DNA from: Faecalibacter bovis
GTDB taxonomy: Bacteria > Bacteroidota > Bacteroidia > Flavobacteriales > Weeksellaceae
Reading direction: 5' to 3'
Length of the DNA: 64,000 nucleotides
Assembly (NCBI RefSeq): GCF_017948305.1
Contig: NZ_CP072842.1
Coordinates: forward strand, 1,466,001-1,530,000
Shown one piece after another: positions 1 through 8,564 of the stretch. How positions within the stretch are numbered: the first letter of the stretch is position 1; every line of letters begins with the position of its first letter. Under the pieces are notes generated by a model, which was given only the letters and a program-made list of their open reading frames with translations, did not search any database and was not told the DNA's origin. The translations under genes and the position numbers were made by a program.

Positions 1-116
1 TTAATTATCAGCCTAGATTAACTCCTGGTGAGTATAAGGCTTTCATAGGTTTAACACCTGACGGATTAATTCCGAAGTATCAATCCAAATCTTTAAAAAT
101 TATAGTTACTGAATAG
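1..116 (+). CDS. C-terminal fragment of an unidentified protein
   Basis: An open frame enters from the left edge. Codons begin at base 3 and stop at TAG 114-116, giving about 37 residues that end in KIIVTE. The fragment contains a Gly-Glu-Tyr-Lys stretch and alternating hydrophobic residues that look like the last beta strands of a domain, but I do not recognise the family. It ends 20 bases before the LolD gene on the same strand. Without its upstream part no function can be given. Confidence 0.5.
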   Translation, partial: NYQPRLTPGEYKAFIGLTPDGLIPKYQSKSLKIIVTE

Positions 117-136
117 TTTCTTATATTTACAGCATC

Positions 137-811
137 ATGATTAAGGCAACAAATATTGTAAAAAAATATGGCGAACTTGAAGTATTGAAAAATGTTTCAT
201 TAGAGATCGCCGAGCGTGAAGTTGTATCTATAGTAGGTGCATCTGGTGCGGGAAAAACAACATTGCTACAAATTTTAGGAACATTAGAAAAAAGTTCTGA
301 ACCGAAAGAATATAACACAGAAATTTTAATAAATGGTCAGGATATAACTAAGTTATCTGACCGTGATTTATCTAAATTTAGAAATGAAAATATTGGTTTT
401 ATCTTTCAGTTTCATCAATTGTTACCTGAATTTACAGCGTTAGAAAATATTTGTATTCCGGCTTTTATTCGAAAAACAAATAAATCGGAGGCAGAAAAAC
501 GTGCCAAAGATTTGATGGATTATTTAGGTGTTTCGCATCGTATGAATCACAAACCGAATCAACTTTCTGGAGGTGAACAACAACGTATTGCAGTAGCACG
601 AGCTTTAATAAATCAGCCAAAAGTTGTTTTTGCAGATGAACCTTCGGGTAACTTAGATTCAAAGAATGCTGAAGAGCTACATGATTTGTTTTTTAATCTA
701 AGAAAAGAATTTGGTCAGACTTTTGTTATCGTAACACATAATGAGGAATTGGCGTCTTTAACTGATCGAAAATTAGTTATGCACGACGGGAAATTCCAAA
801 CTGAATTTTAA
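137..811 (+). CDS. lolD: LolD-type ABC transporter ATP-binding protein
   Basis: This is the ATPase subunit of a LolCDE/MacB-class ABC system; in this family it powers release of lipoproteins from the inner membrane or related extrusion. The 224-residue protein is a single nucleotide-binding domain. It has Walker A GASGAGKT at about 34-41, a Q-loop at Gln91, signature LSGGEQQR at 143-150, Walker B VVFADE at 163-168 and the H-loop histidine in VTHNEE near the C-terminus. There is no membrane segment and no permease gene next to it, so the partner must lie elsewhere. The downstream TIGR02757 gene starts 7 bases after the stop, which suggests co-transcription. A near-consensus -7 element (TATATTTA, 122-129) lies just before the start. 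LolD is the best call, but other MacB-like ATPases look alike. Confidence 0.85.
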   Translation: MIKATNIVKKYGELEVLKNVSLEIAEREVVSIVGASGAGKTTLLQILGTLEKSSEPKEYNTEILINGQDITKLSDRDLSKFRNENIGFIFQFHQLLPEFTALENICIPAFIRKTNKSEAEKRAKDLMDYLGVSHRMNHKPNQLSGGEQQRIAVARALINQPKVVFADEPSGNLDSKNAEELHDLFFNLRKEFGQTFVIVTHNEELASLTDRKLVMHDGKFQTEF

Positions 812-817
812 TGTATA

Positions 818-1582
818 ATGAAATTTGACGAGCTTAAAGATTTTTTAGATGAAAAGGTTAATCAATACAATACGTTAGATTTTATTGAAACAGATCCTGT
901 ACAAATTCCACATCGATATCAACAAAAAGAAGATATTGAAATTGCAGGTTTTTTAGCGGCTACTATCGCTTGGGGAAATCGTAAAATGATCATCAATAAT
1001 GCAAATAAAATGATGAACATTATGGGAAATTCACCTTATGATTTTGTGATGAGTTTTTCTGAAGATGATTTAAATAAGGCGGATGGATTTGTACACAGAA
1101 CTTTTAACGCTGATGATTTTAAATATTTCATACGCAGTTTAAAGCATATCTATACTACCTATCATGATTTAGAAAATGTTTTTTCGCAGCATCAGAGCGA
1201 TGATTCTATGCAAGAAGCTATTTCAAAGTTTAAAACTATTTTTTTTGAAATTGAACCTTTAGAAAGGGCAAAAAAACATATATCTGATCCGTTAAATAAT
1301 TCTGCTGCAAAGCGTATAAATATGTGGTTACGTTGGATGGTTAGGAAGGATGCAAACGGTGTTGATTTAGGAATTTGGAAATCGATACCAACATCTAAAT
1401 TATCGTGTCCGTTAGATGTTCATTCGGGTAACGTAGCAAGAAAATTAGGGATTTTGACAAGGAAACAAAATGATGCAAAAGCATTGAAAGAATTAGATTT
1501 CAAATTGAGAGAAATGGATCAAAACGATCCGGTAAAATACGATTTTGCTCTTTTCGGTTTGGGAGTTTTCGAAGGATTTTAG
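818..1582 (+). CDS. TIGR02757 (DUF2400) family protein
   Basis: This conserved protein of unknown function is 254 residues, close to the family's usual length. Recognisable features are the N-terminal AWGNR stretch, a central RWMVRKD segment, and a C-terminal block with DVHSGNVARKLG and DPVKYDFALFGLG. The last block recalls the ending of helix-hairpin-helix DNA glycosylases, so a nucleic-acid role is possible but is only inference. There is no signal peptide or membrane segment. The gene follows lolD by 6 bases and probably shares its transcript. The start ATG at 818 is the first one after the lolD stop that is in frame. Confidence 0.8.
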   Translation: MKFDELKDFLDEKVNQYNTLDFIETDPVQIPHRYQQKEDIEIAGFLAATIAWGNRKMIINNANKMMNIMGNSPYDFVMSFSEDDLNKADGFVHRTFNADDFKYFIRSLKHIYTTYHDLENVFSQHQSDDSMQEAISKFKTIFFEIEPLERAKKHISDPLNNSAAKRINMWLRWMVRKDANGVDLGIWKSIPTSKLSCPLDVHSGNVARKLGILTRKQNDAKALKELDFKLREMDQNDPVKYDFALFGLGVFEGF

Positions 1583-1619
1583 TCAAAATTTAGAGTTTAA
1601 TAAAAAGAATTGAATATTT

Positions 1620-2198
1620 ATGTTTAAAGTATTAATTGGAGAAAATTTTAAGGATTTAAAATTAGAAGAAGGACTGAAATATACTTACGCAATATCTAAT
1701 TATGGAAGATTGATTAGATATACTAATGTTATTGAGGATGGTGCTGAATTAAAAGGTTCTTTGATTAATGGTTATAAGGTTTTTCGATATAAAATAACAA
1801 AGGATGGGAAAGTAAAAAACTATTCGAAAATGTTTTCGCGCATGGTTGCTGAAAATTTTTTAGAAAAACCAACTGAAGATCAAATATACTTATTGCATAA
1901 AGATTATATAAAAGACAATTGCCAGGCGACCAATTTATTTTGGGCAACAAAAGAAGAGTTTAGAGATCATTTTATGGGAAGTCCGTTGTATAAAGAAGGT
2001 GTAAAAAAATCTTTGGAAACTCGTAAGAAAATGGATGGAAATAAATTGACGACAACTCAGGTAATCAGAATTAAGAAAATGATTTTAGATCCTAATAGAC
2101 GAACTCGATTAAAGTTGATCGCAAAGCAATTTGGTATTAGCGAAATGCAACTTTATCGTATAAAATCTGGTGAAAATTGGGGACATATTAAAGTATAA
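1620..2198 (+). CDS. Stand-alone NUMOD4/HNH-like protein with C-terminal helix-turn-helix, probably not catalytic
   Basis: The 192-residue protein has three parts. An N-terminal NUMOD4-like segment carries YAISNYGRLIR at about residues 22-32. A middle block is laid out like the HNH_3 endonucleases of phages: an RMVAENF segment, then LLHKDYIKDN and NLFWAT. A C-terminal segment (about 138-192) looks like a helix-turn-helix, with LIAKQFGISEMQLYRIKSG. The histidine expected before the R-x-VA motif is serine, and the residue before the second histidine is Leu rather than Asn or Asp, so nuclease activity is doubtful. Both neighbours are intact, so the gene does not sit inside a host gene as homing endonucleases do. 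It is followed by an intrinsic terminator. A domesticated DNA-binding regulator is my inference. Confidence 0.6.
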   Translation: MFKVLIGENFKDLKLEEGLKYTYAISNYGRLIRYTNVIEDGAELKGSLINGYKVFRYKITKDGKVKNYSKMFSRMVAENFLEKPTEDQIYLLHKDYIKDNCQATNLFWATKEEFRDHFMGSPLYKEGVKKSLETRKKMDGNKLTTTQVIRIKKMILDPNRRTRLKLIAKQFGISEMQLYRIKSGENWGHIKV

Positions 2199-2199
2199 T

Positions 2200-2230
2200 A
2201 AAAAGAGGAAAATTAATTTTCCTCTTTTTT
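2200..2230 (+). terminator. Intrinsic terminator after the HNH-like gene
   Basis: An A-rich arm with AAAGAGGAAAA is mirrored by TTTTCCTCTTT around a short ATTAA-type loop, followed by a T run. It begins 2 bases after the stop of the upstream gene. It also shows that the long open frame starting at 2170 is not the true start of the next gene. Confidence 0.8.
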
Positions 2231-2271
2231 GTTTGTTAAGAATATCGATTATTTTTACAAAAAGTATAATA

Positions 2272-2925
2272 ATGAAAGAATTAAACGGAATTAAATATAT
2301 TGAAAGAAAACCCATAATTGAATCTGAAAATCCACAATTGTTTTTATTGATTCATGGTTATGGGAGTAACGAAGAAGATTTATTTAGTTTTACTCCAGAT
2401 TTGCCTGAAACAGCACATGTAATTTCAGTTCGTGCTCGTTATGACATTCAATTCGGTGGTTTTGCATGGTATGATATTAGTTTTGAAAATAATGAAAAAT
2501 ACATGGATATCAATCAGGCAGTTGAATCAAGAGAGGTATTAGTTGGTTTTATTGATGCAATCGTTGAACAAGAAAACTTAGATTCAAAGAATGTTTTTAT
2601 CGCAGGTTTTAGTCAAGGAGCTATTTTAAGTTATTCCATCGCAATGAATTATCCTGAAAAAGTAAAAAATGTAATGATTTTAAGTGGGTATCCTGAGTAT
2701 AAAATTATTGGAGATTTTGATCAAACAAAAGATTTTTCAAACTTAAATTTCTTCGTGTCTCACGGAACAGAAGATGTAATTTTACCAATAACAGCTGCAA
2801 GACTAGGAAAGGATTTATTGAATCAATTAAATATTAAAAATGAATACCACGAATATAGAAGTGGACATGGTATTGATCGTCAAAATTATTTTGATTTAAT
2901 GAATTATATAAAAAATGCATTATAA
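2272..2925 (+). CDS. Alpha/beta hydrolase, phospholipase/carboxylesterase family
   Basis: This is a probable cytoplasmic serine esterase of the Abhydrolase_2 (YpfH/carboxylesterase) group; the substrate is unknown. From ATG 2272 it is 217 residues, the usual family size. It has the oxyanion-side motif LLIHGYGSNEED at 25-36 and the nucleophile elbow GFSQG with Ser114. Asp168 in HGTEDVILP and His199 in SGHGID complete the catalytic triad. The frame is open upstream to 2170, but that extension runs through the terminator of the previous gene and adds no family sequence, so ATG 2272 was chosen. There is no signal peptide. It converges with the Smr gene on a shared terminator. Confidence 0.85.
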   Translation: MKELNGIKYIERKPIIESENPQLFLLIHGYGSNEEDLFSFTPDLPETAHVISVRARYDIQFGGFAWYDISFENNEKYMDINQAVESREVLVGFIDAIVEQENLDSKNVFIAGFSQGAILSYSIAMNYPEKVKNVMILSGYPEYKIIGDFDQTKDFSNLNFFVSHGTEDVILPITAARLGKDLLNQLNIKNEYHEYRSGHGIDRQNYFDLMNYIKNAL

Positions 2926-2955
2926 AAAAGAGAAGCTTGTAAGCTTCTCTTTTTA
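2925..2955. terminator. Bidirectional intrinsic terminator between the esterase and Smr genes
   Basis: A perfect stem AAGAGAAGCTT / AAGCTTCTCTT with a 2-base GT centre (a 4-base loop in practice) is flanked by an A run on the left and a T run on the right. It can end transcription of both converging genes. The minus-strand gene's stop codon overlaps its right edge. Confidence 0.85.
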
Positions 2956-3468
2956 AATATATTTAACTTCAATTGCATCTCCGTGGTATTCTTTAAACGA
3001 CGCGTCGTAAAATTCTAAATTAGTATAACGATACAGTAAATTTGTCAATTCTTTCTTCAAAATTCCTTTACCAAAACCATGGATTAATATTAATCGAATT
3101 TGACTTTCTAGCATAGCTCTTTCAATTTCATTTCTAGCTACGTCTAATTGTGTTTGTAAGATTTCAGAGTTGTCTAAATCTTTCCAATTATCAACCAAAT
3201 TTTCTATATGTAAATCAACTTCTCTTGTTAAATAAGGATGACGATGTGATTTTCTAAATGTTTTAAAAACAGCTTTTGTGATTTCTTTAATTTCGATATC
3301 CTTATAATCATCATAATCAATCTCAATATCTTTGATTAAATCTGACTGATGGTATTCATAATCAAAACCAAATTCATCATTAAAGTAAACGTATTCACCT
3401 TTTGTTTTAGTGATTACACCAGAAATATCATCATCAATAACTTTTACTTTTTGACCAATTTTAAACAT
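2953..3468 (-). CDS. Smr domain protein (MutS2-like C-terminal domain)
   Basis: The 171-residue protein has an N-terminal beta-rich segment (about 1-45: MFKIGQKVKVIDDD...) resembling a KOW- or Tudor-like barrel. A C-terminal Smr domain spans about 82-171, with the DLH motif at 85-87 and HGFGKG at 130-135, the two signatures of Smr nucleases and nicking domains. Smr domains bind or cut branched DNA or mRNA; which applies here is unknown. It is shorter than the DUF2027-Smr proteins of Bacteroidetes (over 300 residues), as if the middle were missing. It is transcribed alone, opposite to its neighbours. Confidence 0.75.
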   Translation of the reverse strand: MFKIGQKVKVIDDDISGVITKTKGEYVYFNDEFGFDYEYHQSDLIKDIEIDYDDYKDIEIKEITKAVFKTFRKSHRHPYLTREVDLHIENLVDNWKDLDNSEILQTQLDVARNEIERAMLESQIRLILIHGFGKGILKKELTNLLYRYTNLEFYDASFKEYHGDAIEVKYI

Positions 3469-3559
3469 GTTGTAAAATTAGTCATTTTCTAATTAAATTT
3501 ATTTCAATACTGAGAATTAGTAATTAAAGATTGTATTTTCGTATATCTTTAAGAATACT

Positions 3560-4750
3560 ATGAAAACAACTAACCAAAAACCTAAAATCAAAGTACTTTT
3601 TAGGCTTCGTTCATTAGAAATGGGTGGAGTTCCTCGTGTAGTATTAGATTTATTAAGAAATCTACCAAAAGATAAATTTGATTTCACATTAATGCTTAAT
3701 TTACATCAAGGAGAATTAGTAAAAGATATTCCTAATGATATTAAATTAATAGTAGTTGAAAAAGGAAAAGAACAGATGAGTTCAAATCCTTTATTTCAAA
3801 AGATCCAATTAGCATGGAGAAGAGTGAAATTAGAAATTTATGATAAATTTCCTTCAATATTATATAAGTTAAAAGTTCCAGAAAAATACGATATAGAAGT
3901 TTCTCCTGGTTATGCTGAATTTGATATGGTATTAAATTCACCAAACAAGAAATCACGTAAAATCGGTTGGTTTCATTCAGATGTTGGCTACGATAAAGAC
4001 AAAGCAAGAGTTTTGAGTCGCATCGAAAAAATGAAAAAATTTGATTTTATGATTTTTGGTTCTAAACAAACGCGTCAAGTTATCGATGATTTATACCAAG
4101 TAACATACCCAAAAAGCACAGTAATTTATAACGTTATAAAAGTAGATGAGGTTTTGGCTAAAGCTGATTTATTTGAATATGATTATAAAACTGAGTATCC
4201 TGTATTTTCTTCTTTAGGTAGATTACATTCTCGTAAAGGATATCACACCTTAATGAAGGTACATAGACGTTTACTTGATGAAGGGTTTCAGCATAAAATA
4301 GCAGTTATTGGTGGTGGTAATGAAATGGAAAATCTAATTAATCAAAGGAAAGAGCTTGATGTAGAAGATTCTTTTATTTTGTTTGATACACAAACTAATC
4401 CATATCCATACATTAAAGCTTCAGATTTTTTTATTTTACCCACACAATCTGAATCTTATCCATTAGTAATCGGTGAGGTAATGTGTATGAGAAAACCTAT
4501 AATATCAACAAACGTTGGTGGAATTTCTGAAATGATTGAAGATGGAGTAGATGGTGTTTTAATTAAATATGATGAAGACGAAATGTACCAAGCTATGAAA
4601 GAGTTTATGACCAATTCGGATTTAGTAAATAAAATTATAGACGGGACTAAAACAGCATATCAAAAATTTGATGAAAATGAAATTTATCGTCAAGTTTCAG
4701 AAGTTTTTGAACAACAATATCAATTGAAATTACAAAATGAGAGAAACTAA
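3560..4750 (+). CDS. Glycosyltransferase family 4, first gene of the polysaccharide locus
   Basis: This GT-B retaining glycosyltransferase (396 residues) probably adds one sugar to a lipid-linked repeat unit at the inner face of the membrane. The N-terminal domain opens with LRSLEMGGVPRV, the Gly-rich loop of GT4 enzymes. The C-terminal domain has SSLGRLHSRKGYHTLM and the donor-site motif SESYPLVIGE (E-x7-E, with Ser before the first Glu). It resembles the GT4 at 10689-11834 over its whole length, including a shared RRLLDEGF segment, so the two are paralogs. The next gene starts 14 bases before its stop. A weak -7 element (TATCTTTA, 3544-3551) lies upstream. Donor and acceptor cannot be told from sequence. 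Confidence 0.85.
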   Translation: MKTTNQKPKIKVLFRLRSLEMGGVPRVVLDLLRNLPKDKFDFTLMLNLHQGELVKDIPNDIKLIVVEKGKEQMSSNPLFQKIQLAWRRVKLEIYDKFPSILYKLKVPEKYDIEVSPGYAEFDMVLNSPNKKSRKIGWFHSDVGYDKDKARVLSRIEKMKKFDFMIFGSKQTRQVIDDLYQVTYPKSTVIYNVIKVDEVLAKADLFEYDYKTEYPVFSSLGRLHSRKGYHTLMKVHRRLLDEGFQHKIAVIGGGNEMENLINQRKELDVEDSFILFDTQTNPYPYIKASDFFILPTQSESYPLVIGEVMCMRKPIISTNVGGISEMIEDGVDGVLIKYDEDEMYQAMKEFMTNSDLVNKIIDGTKTAYQKFDENEIYRQVSEVFEQQYQLKLQNERN

Positions 4751-5654
4751 AATTACAATTGTTACTCCTACATACAATCGCGCACATACACTACCAAGAG
4801 TTTATGATTCATTAAAAAATCAAACTTTTAAAGATTTTAAATGGATTATCATGGACGATGGATCTACGGATAATACAAATGAAATTGTTTCTCAATTTCA
4901 AAGTGAAGGAATAATAGATATCGATTACCATTGGAATGAAAATCAACATAAATTTATAACAGTATTTGAAGGGATTAAAAAAGTCCAATCAAAGTATTTT
5001 GTGATATACGACTCTGATGATTCTTACCCAGCTAATGCATTAGAAATTTTGTATAATGAGGCTGAAAAAATTTCAGATCAAGATCAATTTATATCAGTTA
5101 TGGGATTATCTCAATTTGAAAATGGCGAGTTGGTCGGCGATAAATATCCTAATGAAGGTTTTGATGGCACTATATTAGAAATGCGTTATAAATATAAAGT
5201 AAGAGGTGATAAAAATGGTATGTTTATAACCAAAACTTATCAGCGATTACTTGAAAAATTTGATTATTCTATTTATAAAAATAAAGGATATATACCTCAA
5301 TCTGTATTTTTTAATACATATGACGCAAAAGGAATAAAAACTAGGTTTATTAACAAAGTTGTTCGTAATTATCATTTAGATGAAGATGATAAACAATCTG
5401 TTTCTAATACAAGATGGTCTGGGAAAAATACTTATGGTTTAATGGAAGGTTATAAATCTTTTCTTAATTCTTATGGTAAGCAATTGTATAAATATCCTAA
5501 AGCATTAATAAGAAATATTGTTGGGTATCATCTGTATGGTATTTTAAATAAAAAAGGTATTTCTGAGTTAAATAATGGTTTAAAATATTTTAAAGTATTA
5601 TCACTAATGATTTACCCTTTAAGCGTAATTTATACCAAATTAAAAACTAGCTAA
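4737..5654 (+). CDS. Glycosyltransferase family 2
   Basis: This 305-residue inverting GT-A enzyme begins with ITIVTPTYNR, followed by DDGSTDNT (about 41-48) and a metal-binding YDSDDSYP motif near residue 93. There is no clear membrane anchor, but the last 40 residues are hydrophobic and basic and may lie on the membrane. It overlaps the previous gene by 14 bases, and its stop shares bases with the next start, a typical translationally coupled arrangement. The sugar specificity is unknown. Confidence 0.85.
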   Translation: MRETKITIVTPTYNRAHTLPRVYDSLKNQTFKDFKWIIMDDGSTDNTNEIVSQFQSEGIIDIDYHWNENQHKFITVFEGIKKVQSKYFVIYDSDDSYPANALEILYNEAEKISDQDQFISVMGLSQFENGELVGDKYPNEGFDGTILEMRYKYKVRGDKNGMFITKTYQRLLEKFDYSIYKNKGYIPQSVFFNTYDAKGIKTRFINKVVRNYHLDEDDKQSVSNTRWSGKNTYGLMEGYKSFLNSYGKQLYKYPKALIRNIVGYHLYGILNKKGISELNNGLKYFKVLSLMIYPLSVIYTKLKTS

Positions 5655-6520
5655 TGCAACAATACCTTAAACTTATGCGTGTAAAACAATGGGTGAAAAA
5701 CCTATTTGTTTTCATTCCATTATTCTTCTCAGGGAATTTTTTCAATACAGATTTAATGATACAATCTTTTGTCGGTTTTGTGTTATTTTCATTTGTAGCG
5801 AGTAGTATTTACATCATAAACGATTATGTAGATATCGAAAAAGATAAAAAGCATCCTGAAAAGAAAAATCGTCCATTAGCTGCCGGAACTATATCTAAAC
5901 AAAATGCTATAATATTATTTCTGCTATTACTACTTATTTCAATTGGCGGAAGCTTATTGTTGGGGAATTACAAAGTTGGGGCAATATTATTGGTGTATTT
6001 TTTAATGAATGTAGCTTATTCATTCAAATTAAAGCAAATCGCTATACTTGATGTAATGATTATCGCAACAGGTTTTTTAATGCGTGTTTTAGTTGGTGGC
6101 TATATCACAGGAATTATCATTTCAGACTGGACTATTTTGTTAACATTTACAGCGGCATTAATATTAGCTTTAGGCAAACGTCGTGGAGAATTAATCAATG
6201 CAGAATTAACCGGAACTACACGTAAATCATTAGACGGTTACAACGAACCTTTCGTTAATGCAGCTTTGGTTATTTCATGTACAGTTACAATAGTCAGTTA
6301 TCTGATGTTTATTTTATCAGATGAAACACAATCCAAATTTCATCATTACATAATTTATACATTTGTATTTGTTTTCGCCGGTATTCTTAGATATTTGCAA
6401 CAAACATTTGTATTTCAAAAAACGGAATCTCCAACCAAATTAATTTTTAAAGATATATTTCTGCAAACATTAATTGTTATATGGGGAATTACCTTTTTTC
6501 TATTAATTTATTTTAAATAA
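5654..6520 (+). CDS. UbiA-family polyprenyl-phosphate phosphoribosyltransferase (mycobacterial Rv3806c-like)
   Basis: This is predicted to join phosphoribosyl diphosphate to a polyprenyl phosphate, the first committed step to polyprenyl-phosphoryl-arabinose. The 288-residue protein is made of about nine membrane helices. Its start (KLMRVKQWVKNLFVF) closely matches the RPRQWVKN opening of the mycobacterial decaprenyl-phosphate phosphoribosyltransferase rather than quinone-type UbiA enzymes. The metal motif N56-D57-x2-D60-x3-D64 is intact and is followed by HPEKKNRPLAAG, again as in that subfamily. In this phylum the lipid is more likely C55 than C50. The DprE1-like gene starts at this gene's stop. 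Family and context agree; the exact reaction is inferred. Confidence 0.85.
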   Translation: MQQYLKLMRVKQWVKNLFVFIPLFFSGNFFNTDLMIQSFVGFVLFSFVASSIYIINDYVDIEKDKKHPEKKNRPLAAGTISKQNAIILFLLLLLISIGGSLLLGNYKVGAILLVYFLMNVAYSFKLKQIAILDVMIIATGFLMRVLVGGYITGIIISDWTILLTFTAALILALGKRRGELINAELTGTTRKSLDGYNEPFVNAALVISCTVTIVSYLMFILSDETQSKFHHYIIYTFVFVFAGILRYLQQTFVFQKTESPTKLIFKDIFLQTLIVIWGITFFLLIYFK

Positions 6521-7842
6521 TGAGAATAAATAAATCAAAAAGTATTACCAATTGGGGGTTGTATCCTTCCATTAAAACAAACGAATATATTCCGCAGTCT
6601 ATAGATGAGTACAAGGAAGCAATTTCAAGTTCTAATAAATTAATAGCACGAGGAAATGGAAGATGTTACGGTGATGCTTCATTTCAAAATGATGTAATTT
6701 CTACAAAAAAATGGAATAAATTTATAGATTTTGACCGAGATAGAGGTTTTATTGAGGTTGAAGCTGGAGTATTATTGTCAGATATTTTAGAGGCCTCAGT
6801 TCCTGCTGGATATTTTATTACAGTTACTCCAGGTACAAAATTTATTACAGTTGGTGGCGCAATTGCTTCTGACGTTCATGGTAAAAATCATCATGTGGAC
6901 GGATGTTTTTCAGAGCATTTGGTTTATTTTGATTTAATGATAGAATCCGGAGAAATTGTACGCTGTTCACGAAACGATAATCCTGAATTATTTTGGTCTA
7001 CGATTGGTGGAATGGGATTAACAGGTGTAATTCTTTCAGCTCGTTTTTTACTAAAAAAAATTGAAACTGCCTACATCCGTAATGAAGCCATTCAAGCAAA
7101 AAATTTAGATGAAATTTTTAAATTATTTGAAGAGTCTGAATCCTGGACTTATACAGTGGCATGGTTAGATTGTTTACAAAAAGGTGATTCTTTGGGTAAA
7201 TCAATTATGTTGCGTGGGGAACACGCAACTTTAGATGAAGTTTCTGAAAATATAAAGAAAAATCCTTTAAAAATTAAGAAAAAACCGAAGCTAAATATTC
7301 CATTTTTCTTTCCGAATTTTGCTTTGAATCCTTTATCAATAAAAGTTTTTAATTGGTTGTATTTTAATAAGCAATTAAAAAAGCATGTTAAGAATTATGT
7401 TGATTATGATCAATTTTTCTATCCGTTGGATATGGTGCATAATTGGAATCGTATATACGGGAAAAATGGTTTTATTCAATATCAGTTTGTTATTCCTAAA
7501 AATAACGGATTGGAAGGTATGCGAGAAATTTTGAAAACAATTGCAGATAGTGGAAATGGCTCTTTTTTAGTTGTTTTAAAATTATTTGGAGAAAGTAATT
7601 CAAAAGCGTACAATTCTTTTCCTCAACCAGGTTATACATTAGCTTTAGATTTTAAAGTAAATAAAGGACTTAAAAAACTAATTGAAAAATTAGATGAAAT
7701 TGTTGAACGTAATGGAGGTAGAATTTATCGTACGAAAGATGCTATGTCCAAACCAAGTTTAACAAATTATTTAAAAAATGTTGATTCAACTAAATTTGAG
7801 TCAATTCAAAACGAACGTATAAATCGATTTAAAAAACAATGA
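6520..7842 (+). CDS. DprE1-like FAD-dependent polyprenyl-phosphoryl-ribose 2'-oxidase
   Basis: This probable flavoenzyme (440 residues) oxidises the 2'-OH of polyprenyl-phosphoryl-ribose to the 2'-keto form. It has an FAD-binding PCMH-type N-terminal half with RGNGRCYGD (44-52), TPGTKFITVGGAIASDVHGKNHH (split here as TPGTK at 103-107 and HGKNHH at 120-125) and GGMGLTG. The C-terminal substrate domain has FYPLDM, NRIYGKNGFIQYQFVIP and LKLFG. By recalled alignment to mycobacterial DprE1, His120 and Lys406 match active-site His132 and Lys418. Ala375 stands where that enzyme has Cys387, the residue attacked by benzothiazinones. The stop overlaps the DprE2-like start by 4 bases. D-arabinono-lactone oxidases are a more distant alternative. 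Confidence 0.88.
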   Translation: MRINKSKSITNWGLYPSIKTNEYIPQSIDEYKEAISSSNKLIARGNGRCYGDASFQNDVISTKKWNKFIDFDRDRGFIEVEAGVLLSDILEASVPAGYFITVTPGTKFITVGGAIASDVHGKNHHVDGCFSEHLVYFDLMIESGEIVRCSRNDNPELFWSTIGGMGLTGVILSARFLLKKIETAYIRNEAIQAKNLDEIFKLFEESESWTYTVAWLDCLQKGDSLGKSIMLRGEHATLDEVSENIKKNPLKIKKKPKLNIPFFFPNFALNPLSIKVFNWLYFNKQLKKHVKNYVDYDQFFYPLDMVHNWNRIYGKNGFIQYQFVIPKNNGLEGMREILKTIADSGNGSFLVVLKLFGESNSKAYNSFPQPGYTLALDFKVNKGLKKLIEKLDEIVERNGGRIYRTKDAMSKPSLTNYLKNVDSTKFESIQNERINRFKKQ

Positions 7843-8564
7843 TTGTATTAGGTAGTAATTCAGATATTTCTTTGGCTTTTATAGAAAAGGTCTTAAAAGA
7901 AGGGCAACGATTTCCGATGATGTATTTGTTTACTTCAAATGTTGATAAAACCATGAAGTTAGCAAATCACATTGAAGCGAAATACGATCAAAAATGTGAG
8001 ATTATTGAATTTGATTTAACTAAAAAAAATAATTACCAAACGATTGAACATATAGATTCTGATCTATTATTCTGTGCTTCTGGATTTTTAGGAAAAAATA
8101 CCGAAGAAGGTTTATATGATATTGAAAATACAATGAAGATTGTTGAAATCAATTATTCTAAACTTATATTCTTAATTAACTTTTTTGCGAAGAAAATGGA
8201 AGCAAAAGGTAGTGGAACTATCATTGCTTTAAGTTCGGTTGCTGGCGAAAGAGGTCGTCAATCAAATTTTATTTATGGTTCGGCTAAAGCAGGTTTTACT
8301 GCATATTTAGCAGGTTTAAGGAATTATTTATTTCATAAAAAAGTTCATGTAATGACGGTAATTCCAGGTTTCATGGATACAGAAATGACCGCTGATATTG
8401 AAACTCCAAAGCCTTTAACAGCTCAACCAGATCAAGCCGCAGATATTATTTACAAAGCTTATAAAAAGAAGCGTAACATTGTTTATGTAACTTTTGTTTG
8501 GTGGGGAATTATGATGATCATTCGAAATATTCCTGAATTTATTTTCAAAAAATTAAAAATGTAA
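7839..8564 (+). CDS. DprE2-like short-chain reductase
   Basis: This SDR enzyme (241 residues) is predicted to reduce the 2'-keto intermediate made by the DprE1-like oxidase to polyprenyl-phosphoryl-arabinose. The cofactor site at the N-terminus reads VLGSNSDIS. The catalytic set is Ser132/133 in LSSVAGERG, Tyr146 and Lys150 in YGSAK. The C-terminus carries a hydrophobic amphipathic segment, IMMIIRNIPEFIFKKL, which matches the tail of mycobacterial DprE2 and probably holds the enzyme at the membrane. The 4-base overlap with both neighbouring genes suggests the two enzymes are made together, as expected for a DprE1-DprE2 epimerase pair. Confidence 0.87.
   Translation: MIVLGSNSDISLAFIEKVLKEGQRFPMMYLFTSNVDKTMKLANHIEAKYDQKCEIIEFDLTKKNNYQTIEHIDSDLLFCASGFLGKNTEEGLYDIENTMKIVEINYSKLIFLINFFAKKMEAKGSGTIIALSSVAGERGRQSNFIYGSAKAGFTAYLAGLRNYLFHKKVHVMTVIPGFMDTEMTADIETPKPLTAQPDQAADIIYKAYKKKRNIVYVTFVWWGIMMIIRNIPEFIFKKLKM

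Noticed and set aside
1620-2198. Interpretation of the HNH-like gene as a mobile intron or intein
   Set aside because: Neighbouring genes are intact and no intron or intein boundaries are visible.
2170-2271. N-terminal extension of the esterase frame by 34 residues
   Set aside because: It overlaps the end of the previous gene and its intrinsic terminator and has no family sequence; ATG 2272 gives the canonical length.
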